A DNA stretch of 64,000 nucleotides from Zygosaccharomyces rouxii. Lineage: Eukaryota; Ascomycota; Saccharomycetes; Saccharomycetales; Saccharomycetaceae. The position numbers and the translations under genes are program-made. Below are positions 30,974 through 39,525 of this stretch, piece after piece; the first letter of the stretch is position 1; every line of letters begins with the position of its first letter. The notes under the pieces are model-generated. The model saw only the letters and a program-made list of their open reading frames with translations. It searched no databases and was not told the origin of the DNA. Where the stretch lies: assembly GCF_000026365.1 (NCBI RefSeq), contig NC_012991.1:744001-808000 (forward strand). The letters run 5' to 3'.

Positions 30974-32083
30974 ATGTCAAAGCAGTGGGCTTCAAGAGAC
31001 GGTTCTTTCAAGAGACAAGTGTCAAAATTTCAGGAAATAATTTCACCTGATCATCCAGTTTTCAAGCCAGCCAAGGGTCGTTACTGGTTGTACGTTTCTT
31101 TGGCATGTCCATGGGCACATAGAACTTTACTTACAAGAGCTTTGAAAGGTCTAACTTCCGTTATTGGTGTTAGTGTCGTCCACTGGCATTTAGATAATAA
31201 GGGATGGAGATTCCTGCCAATTGATGAAGCCACTCTAGAGATGGCAAATCAGAAAAACTTATACAAGGATAAAGCAGGCGGCATTGTCGGTGCCCTAAGT
31301 GATAAGTCCTCTCCTGTCGGTAAAGTTCCTAACGATAGCGCCAGATTGTTTGTCGACGGTACATTTGATCCAAACGAACATGCTCAAAGACTAAGTGACC
31401 TTTATTACAAGGCAGATCCGGAATACGATGCTAGATTTACTGTTCCAGTTCTTTGGGATACCAAGCTGAAAGCTATTGTTTCTAACGAATCTGCTCAAAT
31501 CATTAGAGTTCTTAACAGTGGTGTTCTTGATGAAGTAGCTGGTGATGAAGCTACAAAATTGGATCTAGTCCCCAAGGAACTGGAGTCACAAATTGATGAA
31601 TTTAATAGTTGGGTTTATGATAACATTAATAATGGTGTCTATAAGGCGGGTTTTGCTGAAAGTGCTGAAATCTACGAGAAGGAAGTCACCAACGTTTTCC
31701 AACATTTAGACAAGGTTGAAGGTATTTTAAAGCAAAAATACGAAACTTTGAAATCAAAATACAAGGGTCTGGATGAAGTTTTATCTCGTTATTTTACCGT
31801 TGGTGAGCAATTGACTGAAGCTGATGTTCGTCTCTACACTACGATTGTAAGATTTGATCCAGTTTATGTGCAACATTTCAAATGTAACCTGAATACTATT
31901 AGAGATGGTTATCCGTTTATTCACTTGTGGTTACGTAACCTGTATTGGAATTACGATGCTTTCAGACATACCACTGATTTCGATCACATTAAGTTGCATT
32001 ACACTAGATCTCACAGTAGAATTAACCCATTGGGTTTAACTCCATTGGGACCATCTCCTGACATTAAACCATTGAGAGACTAA
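30974..32083 (+). CDS. ECM4: Omega-class glutathione transferase (Ecm4/Gto family)
   Basis: 369 aa from the ATG at 30974 (S. cerevisiae Ecm4 has 370), starting MSKQWASRDGSFKRQVS. The active-site cysteine is in the family motif ACPWAHRTLL near residue 47. The thioredoxin-like domain is interrupted by an insertion (about 75-125) typical of S-glutathionyl-hydroquinone reductases. The all-helical C-terminal domain has TEADVRLYTTIVRFDPVY and ends GPSPDIKPLRD. Members reduce glutathionyl conjugates and have dehydroascorbate or thiol transferase activity. S. cerevisiae has three related genes (ECM4, GTO1, GTO3); ECM4 is chosen from length and the cytosolic-looking N-terminus. In S. cerevisiae it is not adjacent to the flanking genes here. 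Confidence 0.88.
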   Translation: MSKQWASRDGSFKRQVSKFQEIISPDHPVFKPAKGRYWLYVSLACPWAHRTLLTRALKGLTSVIGVSVVHWHLDNKGWRFLPIDEATLEMANQKNLYKDKAGGIVGALSDKSSPVGKVPNDSARLFVDGTFDPNEHAQRLSDLYYKADPEYDARFTVPVLWDTKLKAIVSNESAQIIRVLNSGVLDEVAGDEATKLDLVPKELESQIDEFNSWVYDNINNGVYKAGFAESAEIYEKEVTNVFQHLDKVEGILKQKYETLKSKYKGLDEVLSRYFTVGEQLTEADVRLYTTIVRFDPVYVQHFKCNLNTIRDGYPFIHLWLRNLYWNYDAFRHTTDFDHIKLHYTRSHSRINPLGLTPLGPSPDIKPLRD

Positions 32084-32501
32084 GCAAGTTTTGTATAGTA
32101 AACGTAACGTTTTATGTGTTAATGAGTAGTTTTATTTTTTAAGCACTATACCATTTTACATTTTGTAAATCATTGAGAACTTTCCGGACATTATTCCTCA
32201 ATGTTGGAATGAGAGACTAGGAACATAAAGATCTCGTTCTATCTATAAGAAAGTATATGTTAGATTTACTACAAATTCAAATAGTTGAAACGGGATATTT
32301 TGTCAGTGGGCGCAATACGTATGCCATTTCCATTATTTAGACATATTTCTACATATTTCTAAACTATTCTACAATCATTTCAAAGTTCAAAAGAAGATGA
32401 GTTTGTTGGAGCCCGAAGAAAATCTGAGCGGTGAATCATTTTGAATAGATTCCCAGTTAAAGAAAGTTAGTGAAAAGAATAACCAGCTTTTTCCATTCCT
32501 C
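32084..32501. other. ECM4-MRX12 intergenic region
   Basis: 418 bp, AT-rich, between co-directed genes. A short tandem ACATATTTCT pair lies near 32340. I looked for box C/D or tRNA features and saw none. It is the right-hand edge of the synteny break. Confidence 0.5.
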
Positions 32502-34013
32502 ATGTTGAAAAGGTATTTCACCAGTTCTGTAAAATGCCTGAATGGCAAGGTACATTTCGAGCCGGTATATGCAAACTTATTAAGACAAGAATGTTTTAAA
32601 CCTTTAGCCGAAGAATTACCAAAGAAATATGGCCAGTTGGATCCCTATGAACTTTCTGAGTTTGTCAACAAAGCTCTTGCTAAGCAATCATTAAACACTG
32701 AACAAGTAATACCTATCCATAACAAGATGATTGAGGAGCTCAGTAGGTATGAATACGGTATCAGTACTGTTCATGCTAAAAAATTGGAACAAATTGGGGG
32801 ACAGCTGAGCGAAAAATCTCTACTTGAAATAATTAGAAATAATCCTGGTAGAGTTCATGACTCTTGGGAGCTTTTGAAGAGGTTTCCTAAGGAATTTTGG
32901 GTAGATGATTTGCTTTTGGCGGCTGTGGAAAATACTATTTCAAGGAAGACTTATGAGGAAAATGGGAAACAAATTCTGCCATTAAAATCACTAGCTCAAT
33001 GTATGATCCTGCTGCAAAATATTGACCATAAACAAAACATCAAGCAAGATGTCTTGGACGTTTTAGTTGGTCATATTTTAGAGGGGAAAATCAGTAATGC
33101 ACTCCAACCTTTGCTGCAATATGGTACTACTTCGTTAGAACCCTTTCTAGAACGAATTGAAGAATTAACTCCGTACCAGATTTATCAAATCTATAAGAAT
33201 TTTCCCTTGGATTCGTTAAAAACGGAAGAAGGACTCTTTTTTAAAATTGTCAATACACTGGGAAAATTTCAAAAACCCGTTTTCTCTCAGGAAGAAGTCC
33301 AAACAAGTGATGAATTCAAAAAATCTCTTCAAGAATTTGGTGAATTTTCTGTACTCAATGATTTATCTCATTCGGAAGATCTATCTCAGGAATATTTACA
33401 ATTAAGACAGTACATTAGCGAAAACGAATTGGATAAAAAAGATTTGAAACTAGCACTTAACCTTTTGAGAATTGAAGGTGTTTACAGGAATAACTTGGAG
33501 CGAGCTCTAGAGCTTTACCATTCTTACCTTTTAAGCCATGGGAATAAAGCTAATAAATTGATGTTTGAGATTCTTTTAAGCTTTGCATCTCAAAGCTTCA
33601 AAAAGTCAAACCCAGCCATGCTTCAATATTCCCAAGTTTTCTTCCCTGCTGATAACTCTGAAAGTGATACTGTTAACATTATTCGCACCTTAATGTTAGC
33701 TAATTCCAAATTTGACGTTGAGAAATCATTAGAACTTTACAATACTAATATCGAAGCATTTGCTAAAAGGAACGAAGAGTCATTGGAAAGTAGTTTGTTA
33801 ACCGAGTCACTTATTATGGCTTACTTGGCGAACCAGGATCTCAATTTCGCTCGTGTAATTTTTGAAGGAGCTATAAGAGAGAAGATACTTACTTCCCATG
33901 CCATCATCAAAAACTTAAAAGACCTGTTCAAAACTTATGGGGAGGCTGTAGAAAAGGGTAATGTGAAAGATGTGATGCAAGAGAAAATTTTACAAACATT
34001 TGAAACAATTTAA
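32502..34013 (+). CDS. MRX12: Mitochondrial protein of the Mrx12 (YJR003C) type
   Basis: 503 aa (S. cerevisiae YJR003C has 519). The start MLKRYFTSSVKCLNGKV is basic and hydroxylated like a mitochondrial presequence. The rest is helical with loosely repeated amphipathic segments and no catalytic motif that I recognise, somewhat like PPR-type organelle proteins. In S. cerevisiae Mrx12 associates with the mitochondrial organisation of gene expression (MIOREX) complex. The call rests mainly on position (next to NOC3, MPP10 and AVT1, in the expected orientation) and on length and targeting signal, since I cannot align it here. Confidence 0.75.
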   Translation: MLKRYFTSSVKCLNGKVHFEPVYANLLRQECFKPLAEELPKKYGQLDPYELSEFVNKALAKQSLNTEQVIPIHNKMIEELSRYEYGISTVHAKKLEQIGGQLSEKSLLEIIRNNPGRVHDSWELLKRFPKEFWVDDLLLAAVENTISRKTYEENGKQILPLKSLAQCMILLQNIDHKQNIKQDVLDVLVGHILEGKISNALQPLLQYGTTSLEPFLERIEELTPYQIYQIYKNFPLDSLKTEEGLFFKIVNTLGKFQKPVFSQEEVQTSDEFKKSLQEFGEFSVLNDLSHSEDLSQEYLQLRQYISENELDKKDLKLALNLLRIEGVYRNNLERALELYHSYLLSHGNKANKLMFEILLSFASQSFKKSNPAMLQYSQVFFPADNSESDTVNIIRTLMLANSKFDVEKSLELYNTNIEAFAKRNEESLESSLLTESLIMAYLANQDLNFARVIFEGAIREKILTSHAIIKNLKDLFKTYGEAVEKGNVKDVMQEKILQTFETI

Positions 34014-34166
34014 TCCAAATCCGTTTCCTAATTAATAATAAAAATAATGATAGTGATAGTGTTAGAAAAAATTATGTGACTTTAATGAACTGCAAAACCA
34101 ATTGCTTGAAAGTCATTCGTGTAAAAAATTTCAAAATCATGAATCTATTCTTCTTTCGTCCTGCGA

Positions 34167-34934
34167 TTATTCGTAATCCTTGTGTTCGGTCCTATTCTTA
34201 CCATTCATTTTGACCCTAAAAGTGCACGTTGAATAACCCTGTATAGTTTGTAATTGCGCATTATTCTTGTTAAGTTTTAACCTTACATCGGAGCTGAATT
34301 TTCTGCCGAATACAGGCAGTCCGGTAAGGCAATCATTATTTGCAAATTTATTAGAGGTTCCCATTTCAGACCCGCTGTGAGAACGCTCATCTGCAAATTC
34401 TTTGTCTAAAGAACTTGGTAGCTCAAATAGCCCATTCCGATAATTATTGAACCCTTGAGGTTCTTTAAAATTCATTACGCCCAAATTTGAAAACTTATCC
34501 GATTCCATATGCCTCTGACTTGTTGGTGTTGCAGTTGGTGTTGGTGATCGATTAGATATCGAGGGTAAAAATGTCAATTTCTTACTTTTGTTCCCAGCAT
34601 AATCATTCAGTTTCTTATTACTCATAGAGATCTCCAACTGTGAATTATTGTATCTAGGATCAGTCTTGATAACTAAAGGACTCTGTTGATTTTTCCTACC
34701 ATCACCACCACGAGCTTCCGCATCCTGTGAAATTTGATCTAGTCTCGCATTATTACTCATTTCATCGACTCTAACGTGGTGGAACATTATTGGGGATATG
34801 TTCTTGTTGTTTTCAATGGACTTCAACTGATTATCAGATCTCTTACGCATCTTGCATTTATTCTGCATTCCTAGGGAAGATCTCGACCTGCCTTTGCCGG
34901 GGCAATTGGGATCGTATTTAACCACTCTCATCAT
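34167..34934 (-). CDS. Unrecognised Ser/Asn-rich, basic protein of 255 aa
   Basis: An ATG at 34934 opens 255 codons ending 34167. The N-terminus is strongly basic (residues 1-35, with GKGRSRSS and KCKMRKRSD). The middle is Asn/Ser-rich with PTPTATPTSQ near residue 133, and the C-terminus is basic (TEHKDYE at the end). There is no membrane segment and no domain that I recognise; it looks largely disordered. It is divergent from NOC3 across a 246-bp promoter carrying RRPE and PAC-type repeats, and converges on MRX12. I could not place it among known genes from S. cerevisiae chromosomes X or XII. It may be a fast-evolving or lineage-specific gene. Confidence 0.65.
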   Translation of the reverse strand: MMRVVKYDPNCPGKGRSRSSLGMQNKCKMRKRSDNQLKSIENNKNISPIMFHHVRVDEMSNNARLDQISQDAEARGGDGRKNQQSPLVIKTDPRYNNSQLEISMSNKKLNDYAGNKSKKLTFLPSISNRSPTPTATPTSQRHMESDKFSNLGVMNFKEPQGFNNYRNGLFELPSSLDKEFADERSHSGSEMGTSNKFANNDCLTGLPVFGRKFSSDVRLKLNKNNAQLQTIQGYSTCTFRVKMNGKNRTEHKDYE

Positions 34935-35064
34935 GTTGTCATGAGTTCAAAATAATATTGAATTGGAGTAGCGTATAACATCCATGACCCCCAAATGTTA
35001 ATAATTGTTGTGTCTTAACATTTTCTATTTTGTAGAAATTGTTTTGCGCCTCTCGCCTGGTCCG

Positions 35065-35112
35065 AAAATTTTAAAGCGATGAGATGAGATGAGATGAGAT
35101 GAGATGAGATGA
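35065..35112. promoter_or_regulatory. RRPE followed by PAC expanded to seven GATGA units (NOC3 promoter)
   Basis: AAAATTTT at 35065-35072 is followed by GC and then seven perfect GATGA units (35078-35112) ending GCTC. The first unit completes GCGATGAG, the PAC element. It lies about 70-115 bp upstream of the NOC3 ATG and the same distance scale from the divergent unknown gene. Confidence 0.75.
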
Positions 35113-35180
35113 GCTCAAGTTAAAAATAAATCATTCACCACTTCATTACAAACAACATTGAGCAAGTAGTACTGTTTAAA

Positions 35181-37217
35181 ATGGGTAGGAGGAAGAGATC
35201 ACAATCAGAAATCAAGGCAGGTACTGCAAAGAAACGGAAGCAAGAGGATGCTTTGTTAGAACAAGGTGGTTTTGGATCCGCTGGTAGCGATATCTCGAAT
35301 GATGATGATATGTATGAGGATGCTGTCTCTAAACCGTCAGATGATGATGATTCATGGGACAATTTAGAGCAAGATTATGAGAAAAGATCAAGAAATCTTA
35401 AACATCAAGAGGATAACATGGTGGAAGGTTTACCTATCAAGATAAACGGTAAAATTGAGAGGAAAATGATCAGACAGCAACCAAAAAAGAACGAATCTAA
35501 GGATACTTCTGATCAATCTGAACAGGATGAGGATGCATCTGAACGGGAATCTGAATCTAAGGGAGAAAAAGAGGAAGAAGATGAGGAAGACGATGAAAAT
35601 GAACAAGTGCCTGATACAGAGGAAAAAATTGTTCAGTTGAAAGAAGAAATAGCGGACCTTGTAGAAAAGATATTAGAAGAGCCAGAGGAAAATGTTCCAG
35701 CACTTTCGAGGCTTTGTAGAATGGTGAAATCTAAGAATCCGAATACTTGTAAGTTTTCCATGTTAGCGCTTGTCCCCGTTTTTAAGAGTATTATCCCGGG
35801 TTATAGGATTAGGCCTCTAACTGAATTAGAAAAAAGGGAGAGAGTCAGTAAAGAGGTCGGAAGGTTAAGACATTTTGAACAATCTTTAGTGGGAATCTAC
35901 AAAAATTATGTCGATATTTTGAAAGAATTGAGTAAGGTACCTAATAATGATGATCCTTTAAAAGTTCAAATAGGTGCTTTGGCAACTCAAGCTGCGAACG
36001 AATTAATATCTAATGCATCCCATTTCAATTTTAGAACTGAAATGTTCACTTTGATCATTAGACGTATTTGTAAACCCAATTTGAGAGCAGATTCGATGTC
36101 TGAAAGATCTATCAAAACTTTGGAAAGTCTTTTAAATGATGATGAAGATGGTATTATTTCTCTAGAGATTGTAAGAATACTTTGCAAAACAGCAAAGACA
36201 AGAAAATATAATGTGGAGGAATCTGTGATAAATATCTTACTCTCACTCGATGTTCTGTCTGATTACGATCCTAATACTAGAGAAGAAAATGAGCAAGAGA
36301 AGATTAGAATGAAGAAAAAGGACAGAGTTCATCTTTCTAAAAAGCAGAGAAAATCTAGAAAAGAGATGAAGCAAATTGAGGAAGAGATGCGGAAGGCCGA
36401 ACAGTCAGTAACCGTTGAAGAAAGGGAGAGAAATCAAGCAGAGATTTTGAAACAAGTTTTCTCTTTGTATTTGAACATTTTGAAAGTCCAAAATCCTAAG
36501 CTTGTAGGAGCTGTTCTGGAAGGTCTAGTTAAATTCGGTAGTATGGCTAATTTTGAATTATTAGGGGATTTTCTGGAGGTTATGAAAGAACTTATCAAAG
36601 ATGCTGATTTGAATAATATTTCTTCTTCAGAAGTGAGAAAAGTTCTTTTATGCATCGTGAGTTCGTTTTCGATCGTTTCAAATCATAGTCAAATGAAATT
36701 CAATGTTGATTTGTCCTCTTTTGTGGACGCTCTTTATGCTCTATTGCCCTCCATATCGTTAGATGCTAATATTGAACTTTCTCATAAATCAATGAGACTA
36801 GCAGATCCTCTCGGTAGTGAGATTTTTAAGCCATCAGTAAACGTATCCACCAAGGCTGAACTTCTTCTAAAGGCTCTAGATTACATTTTCTTTAGATCTA
36901 AATCAGGGACCAAACAAAGAGCAGCTGCATTTACCAAGCGAATTTACATGAGCATGGACCATACTCCTGAAAAAACTTCTATTGCATTGTTGAAATTTTT
37001 GGATAAATTAATGAATAAGTATCCAGAAATTGGCGGTTTGTATTCAACCGAAGACAGGATAGGTAACGGTAACTTTATTATGGAAGCTGATACGCCCGCT
37101 CTTTGTAACCCGGAGAGTGCGACCCTATGGGAAAATAGCCTTCTAGTTAATCATTATTGCCCTACTGTTGTCAAGGGGATTCGTTTTCTTGGAACAAGAT
37201 CTAAGGAAAGCCAATAG
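35181..37217 (+). CDS. NOC3: Nucleolar complex protein 3, pre-60S export factor
   Basis: 678 aa (S. cerevisiae 663). The start MGRRKRSQSEIKAGTAKKRKQ is a nuclear/nucleolar basic stretch. A strongly acidic region (about 110-150) is followed by the Noc N-terminal domain (KKLKEEIADLVEKILEEPEEN-type helix near 155) with the CKFSMLALVPVFKSIIPGYRIRPL segment. A lysine-rich linker (about 375-400) leads to the Noc C-terminal HEAT-like region with the YDYIF-like LLKALDYIFFRSK near 565. Noc3 joins Noc2 on pre-60S particles and has also been linked to origin licensing in S. cerevisiae. It corresponds to YLR002C. Confidence 0.93.
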   Translation: MGRRKRSQSEIKAGTAKKRKQEDALLEQGGFGSAGSDISNDDDMYEDAVSKPSDDDDSWDNLEQDYEKRSRNLKHQEDNMVEGLPIKINGKIERKMIRQQPKKNESKDTSDQSEQDEDASERESESKGEKEEEDEEDDENEQVPDTEEKIVQLKEEIADLVEKILEEPEENVPALSRLCRMVKSKNPNTCKFSMLALVPVFKSIIPGYRIRPLTELEKRERVSKEVGRLRHFEQSLVGIYKNYVDILKELSKVPNNDDPLKVQIGALATQAANELISNASHFNFRTEMFTLIIRRICKPNLRADSMSERSIKTLESLLNDDEDGIISLEIVRILCKTAKTRKYNVEESVINILLSLDVLSDYDPNTREENEQEKIRMKKKDRVHLSKKQRKSRKEMKQIEEEMRKAEQSVTVEERERNQAEILKQVFSLYLNILKVQNPKLVGAVLEGLVKFGSMANFELLGDFLEVMKELIKDADLNNISSSEVRKVLLCIVSSFSIVSNHSQMKFNVDLSSFVDALYALLPSISLDANIELSHKSMRLADPLGSEIFKPSVNVSTKAELLLKALDYIFFRSKSGTKQRAAAFTKRIYMSMDHTPEKTSIALLKFLDKLMNKYPEIGGLYSTEDRIGNGNFIMEADTPALCNPESATLWENSLLVNHYCPTVVKGIRFLGTRSKESQ

Positions 37218-37420
37218 ATAGATAAACAAGATACTTGTAACATAGTTTGTAAAGATCGATAATAGGTTTTTGTACCCCCTAGAATTGCTTATACAGTTTC
37301 ATCTATTTTTATTTTAGATATCTTGGGTTGGCCATGTTAGCCGATTAGTTAAATGGCTGCCATATTTTACAAAATGCATTGAAGTAAAATACAAAAAAAT
37401 TTCTTTGAGTCTCCTCTACT

Positions 37421-39313
37421 TCACAATTTTATTTTATTGATATTTTCGTTTCCCTTAGTACCTTTAACGTTACCCCTAACATCATGCTGCTCTCCCTTTT
37501 TGTTGATAACGGTAACGTTCTTAGCATTCGACAAGGTCGAGATCGTAGCGTCTTTCTTACTCTTCTTCTTTTGCTGATCGCCAACATGGTTGTTGGCTCT
37601 CTTTCTCTTCATGGCTCTACGTAGCCTCTGTTTGTCATCTCTGGTCAATTCCTCTTTGGCCACTGGCATACCATTTTTGAGTTTGATCTCATTAGGGTTC
37701 TCACCCTTTCCTACTCTATAAATTTCCTGAGGAGCTAGAGATTGTTCAGTGGACATAGTTAGTGGCTGGGTATCCTCCATAGATACAGCAGGTGTTTCCA
37801 CTCTGACCTCTAAGGATTTTTTGGATGGTTTTGGGATAAAGTGTGCGGATGATAGAGCATCCAATTTGTAAAATAGATTGTTGAACATGTCGGAGATCTC
37901 ATCATGTTCTTTCTGCAATTCTTCACTTACAGCTGCATCCTGTGATACACCCTTGTAGTCCTCCTCATATAATTCGGCCAAGGACTTCGAAGATTTCTGG
38001 TCACTCAATTGGAAATCAGGTTTGTAACTCTTCAGATTGCTATCTGTTACCACTCTTCTAGGCAAATCATCGAAACCTTTCTCTTTAATTCTCCTTCTGA
38101 TCATATCTTCGAGAGATTCAGTGACTTCAGTTGTTATTACAGGCACCGGCTTCGAAGTTCTATCAAATTCCACATCCTCTTCTAACAATGCATCCTGAGG
38201 ACGATCCTTTGATTGTGCTTCACCTTTTAAAGCCCATTTTTTCTCAGCAACAGCCTCTTTTTCTAACTGTTCTATTTGCCTCTGGATGTCTAATTGCTGC
38301 TTTTCAAAAGTTGATAGCTTCTTCTCGGAATCAGTATCTTCATCTCCTCCCTTCGGTTCCTTGTCATCATCTGCAAATAGATCCAATTTGGCAGAATCAA
38401 CAGCCGCATCGTAATCCTCTTCTGTGAAGTCAGGTTCCGCTTGTTGCTTCTTCTTAGGCTTTTCACTGGTGACCTCCTTTTTAGTAGACTTTTGAGACGT
38501 TGGTTCGTCAAAGAAATCGTTATAGTATAAGGCTTCTTCTTCATCTTCAGAGGGTAAATCACCAAAATAATCAACTTCTTCATCATCTTGCTCATTACCC
38601 TCTCCTTCCTCGGCCTCTAGAGTTTGTCTGTTGAATTCATTTAAATCAAAAAATTCATCGTTAAGATCTTTCTTCTCAGAATTGGAATAATCAGCTTCAT
38701 TTGAAGATTCTTCCAAGGCACCTTCCTGATCACTTTCCTCATAATCATCTTTTTCTTCCAGCTCCTCCTTACCCTCTTCTTCACTAACATCAGCAGGTTC
38801 TCCTGACATGGCACTGTCATCATACCTTTCAATTTCTTGTACTTTTCCAGTATCGTTGTCGTCTTCGTCCTCTTCTTCGTCCTCGTCCTCTTCTTCTTCT
38901 TCTTCTTCTTCTTCTTCTTCTTCACTTCCCTCATTTTGCGAGCCCTGATTTGATTCATCTCCAGAAGATTCTGATTCTTGAGATTCTTGCTCTAAATCGT
39001 TTCCTTCCAATGAAGAACCATCTCCTTCTTCTTCGTCAAAATCGTCATATGTTTGACTCTTCAAATCGTATATTCTCTCCATGAGGTCACCACCAACATT
39101 ATCGACAACCATTTTAGCTTGCCACCAAACTTGATTAGCATCGAGTCCATCAGTAATAATCTCATCAAGTTCTGTCTTTGCAGCACTTCCACTTTTTTTG
39201 TATAGTGCAAGAACCTCATCGAGGTAGGATTTCACCAAATCTAAAGCCTGTGAAGGCTCTTTGGAAAGAATCCCGATAGGTTCTGACTTCAAAGTGTCAG
39301 AGAAATTCGACAT
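37421..39313 (-). CDS. MPP10: U3 snoRNP / SSU processome component Mpp10
   Basis: 630 aa from the ATG at 39313 (S. cerevisiae 593); one codon upstream is TTG. The conserved N-terminus has ELDEIITDGLDANQVWWQAK near residue 48. A very acidic centre follows, including a 13-residue Glu run at about 135-147. Then comes the Mpp10 core (DDEEVDYFGDLPSEDEE, EDYDAAVDSAKLDLF, LEDMIRRRIKEKGFDDLPRR, SLAELYEEDYKG), and a basic C-terminus. It binds Imp3 and Imp4 and supports early cleavages that yield 18S rRNA. It corresponds to YJR002W and lies between NOC3 and AVT1. Confidence 0.94.
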   Translation of the reverse strand: MSNFSDTLKSEPIGILSKEPSQALDLVKSYLDEVLALYKKSGSAAKTELDEIITDGLDANQVWWQAKMVVDNVGGDLMERIYDLKSQTYDDFDEEEGDGSSLEGNDLEQESQESESSGDESNQGSQNEGSEEEEEEEEEEEEDEDEEEDEDDNDTGKVQEIERYDDSAMSGEPADVSEEEGKEELEEKDDYEESDQEGALEESSNEADYSNSEKKDLNDEFFDLNEFNRQTLEAEEGEGNEQDDEEVDYFGDLPSEDEEEALYYNDFFDEPTSQKSTKKEVTSEKPKKKQQAEPDFTEEDYDAAVDSAKLDLFADDDKEPKGGDEDTDSEKKLSTFEKQQLDIQRQIEQLEKEAVAEKKWALKGEAQSKDRPQDALLEEDVEFDRTSKPVPVITTEVTESLEDMIRRRIKEKGFDDLPRRVVTDSNLKSYKPDFQLSDQKSSKSLAELYEEDYKGVSQDAAVSEELQKEHDEISDMFNNLFYKLDALSSAHFIPKPSKKSLEVRVETPAVSMEDTQPLTMSTEQSLAPQEIYRVGKGENPNEIKLKNGMPVAKEELTRDDKQRLRRAMKRKRANNHVGDQQKKKSKKDATISTLSNAKNVTVINKKGEQHDVRGNVKGTKGNENINKIKL

Positions 39314-39369
39314 CAATGATCTGGTTTCTTTTGTTCCTTTCTTTCTTATATCTGTTTCGAAACTATATA

Positions 39370-39394
39370 GCTCATCGCAGTCTCTAAAATTTTA
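39370..39394. promoter_or_regulatory. PAC and RRPE in the MPP10 promoter
   Basis: GCTCATCGC at 39370-39378 is PAC (GCGATGAGC toward MPP10), and TAAAATTTTATC at about 39385-39396 is RRPE-like, 60-80 bp upstream of the start codon. Confidence 0.75.
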
Positions 39395-39468
39395 TCAATT
39401 TTCTTCCCACAACCGCCGTGCCAGCATCTGGAGGAAAAGTGAAAAATAGTCATTATTATAATTAAATA

Positions 39469-39493
39469 CGAAGTTCGAAGTTCGAAGTTCGAA
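39469..39493. repeat. Heptanucleotide tandem repeat CGAAGTT
   Basis: Three perfect CGAAGTT units plus a partial fourth, between the MPP10 promoter and the AVT1 stop codon. It contains overlapping TTCGAA palindromes. Its function is unknown. Confidence 0.8.
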
Positions 39494-39525
39494 AGTCTGA
39501 CAAAGTAGTAGTAATAGACGAATAA

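Noticed and set aside
32380..32445. Possible box C/D snoRNA (GATGAG ... CTGA) upstream of MRX12
   Set aside because: The putative C box lacks RTGATGA, and there is no terminal stem or guide arrangement.
38641..38958. ORF encoding a Lys-rich protein inside MPP10
   Set aside because: A frame-shifted reading of the poly-Glu codons of MPP10.
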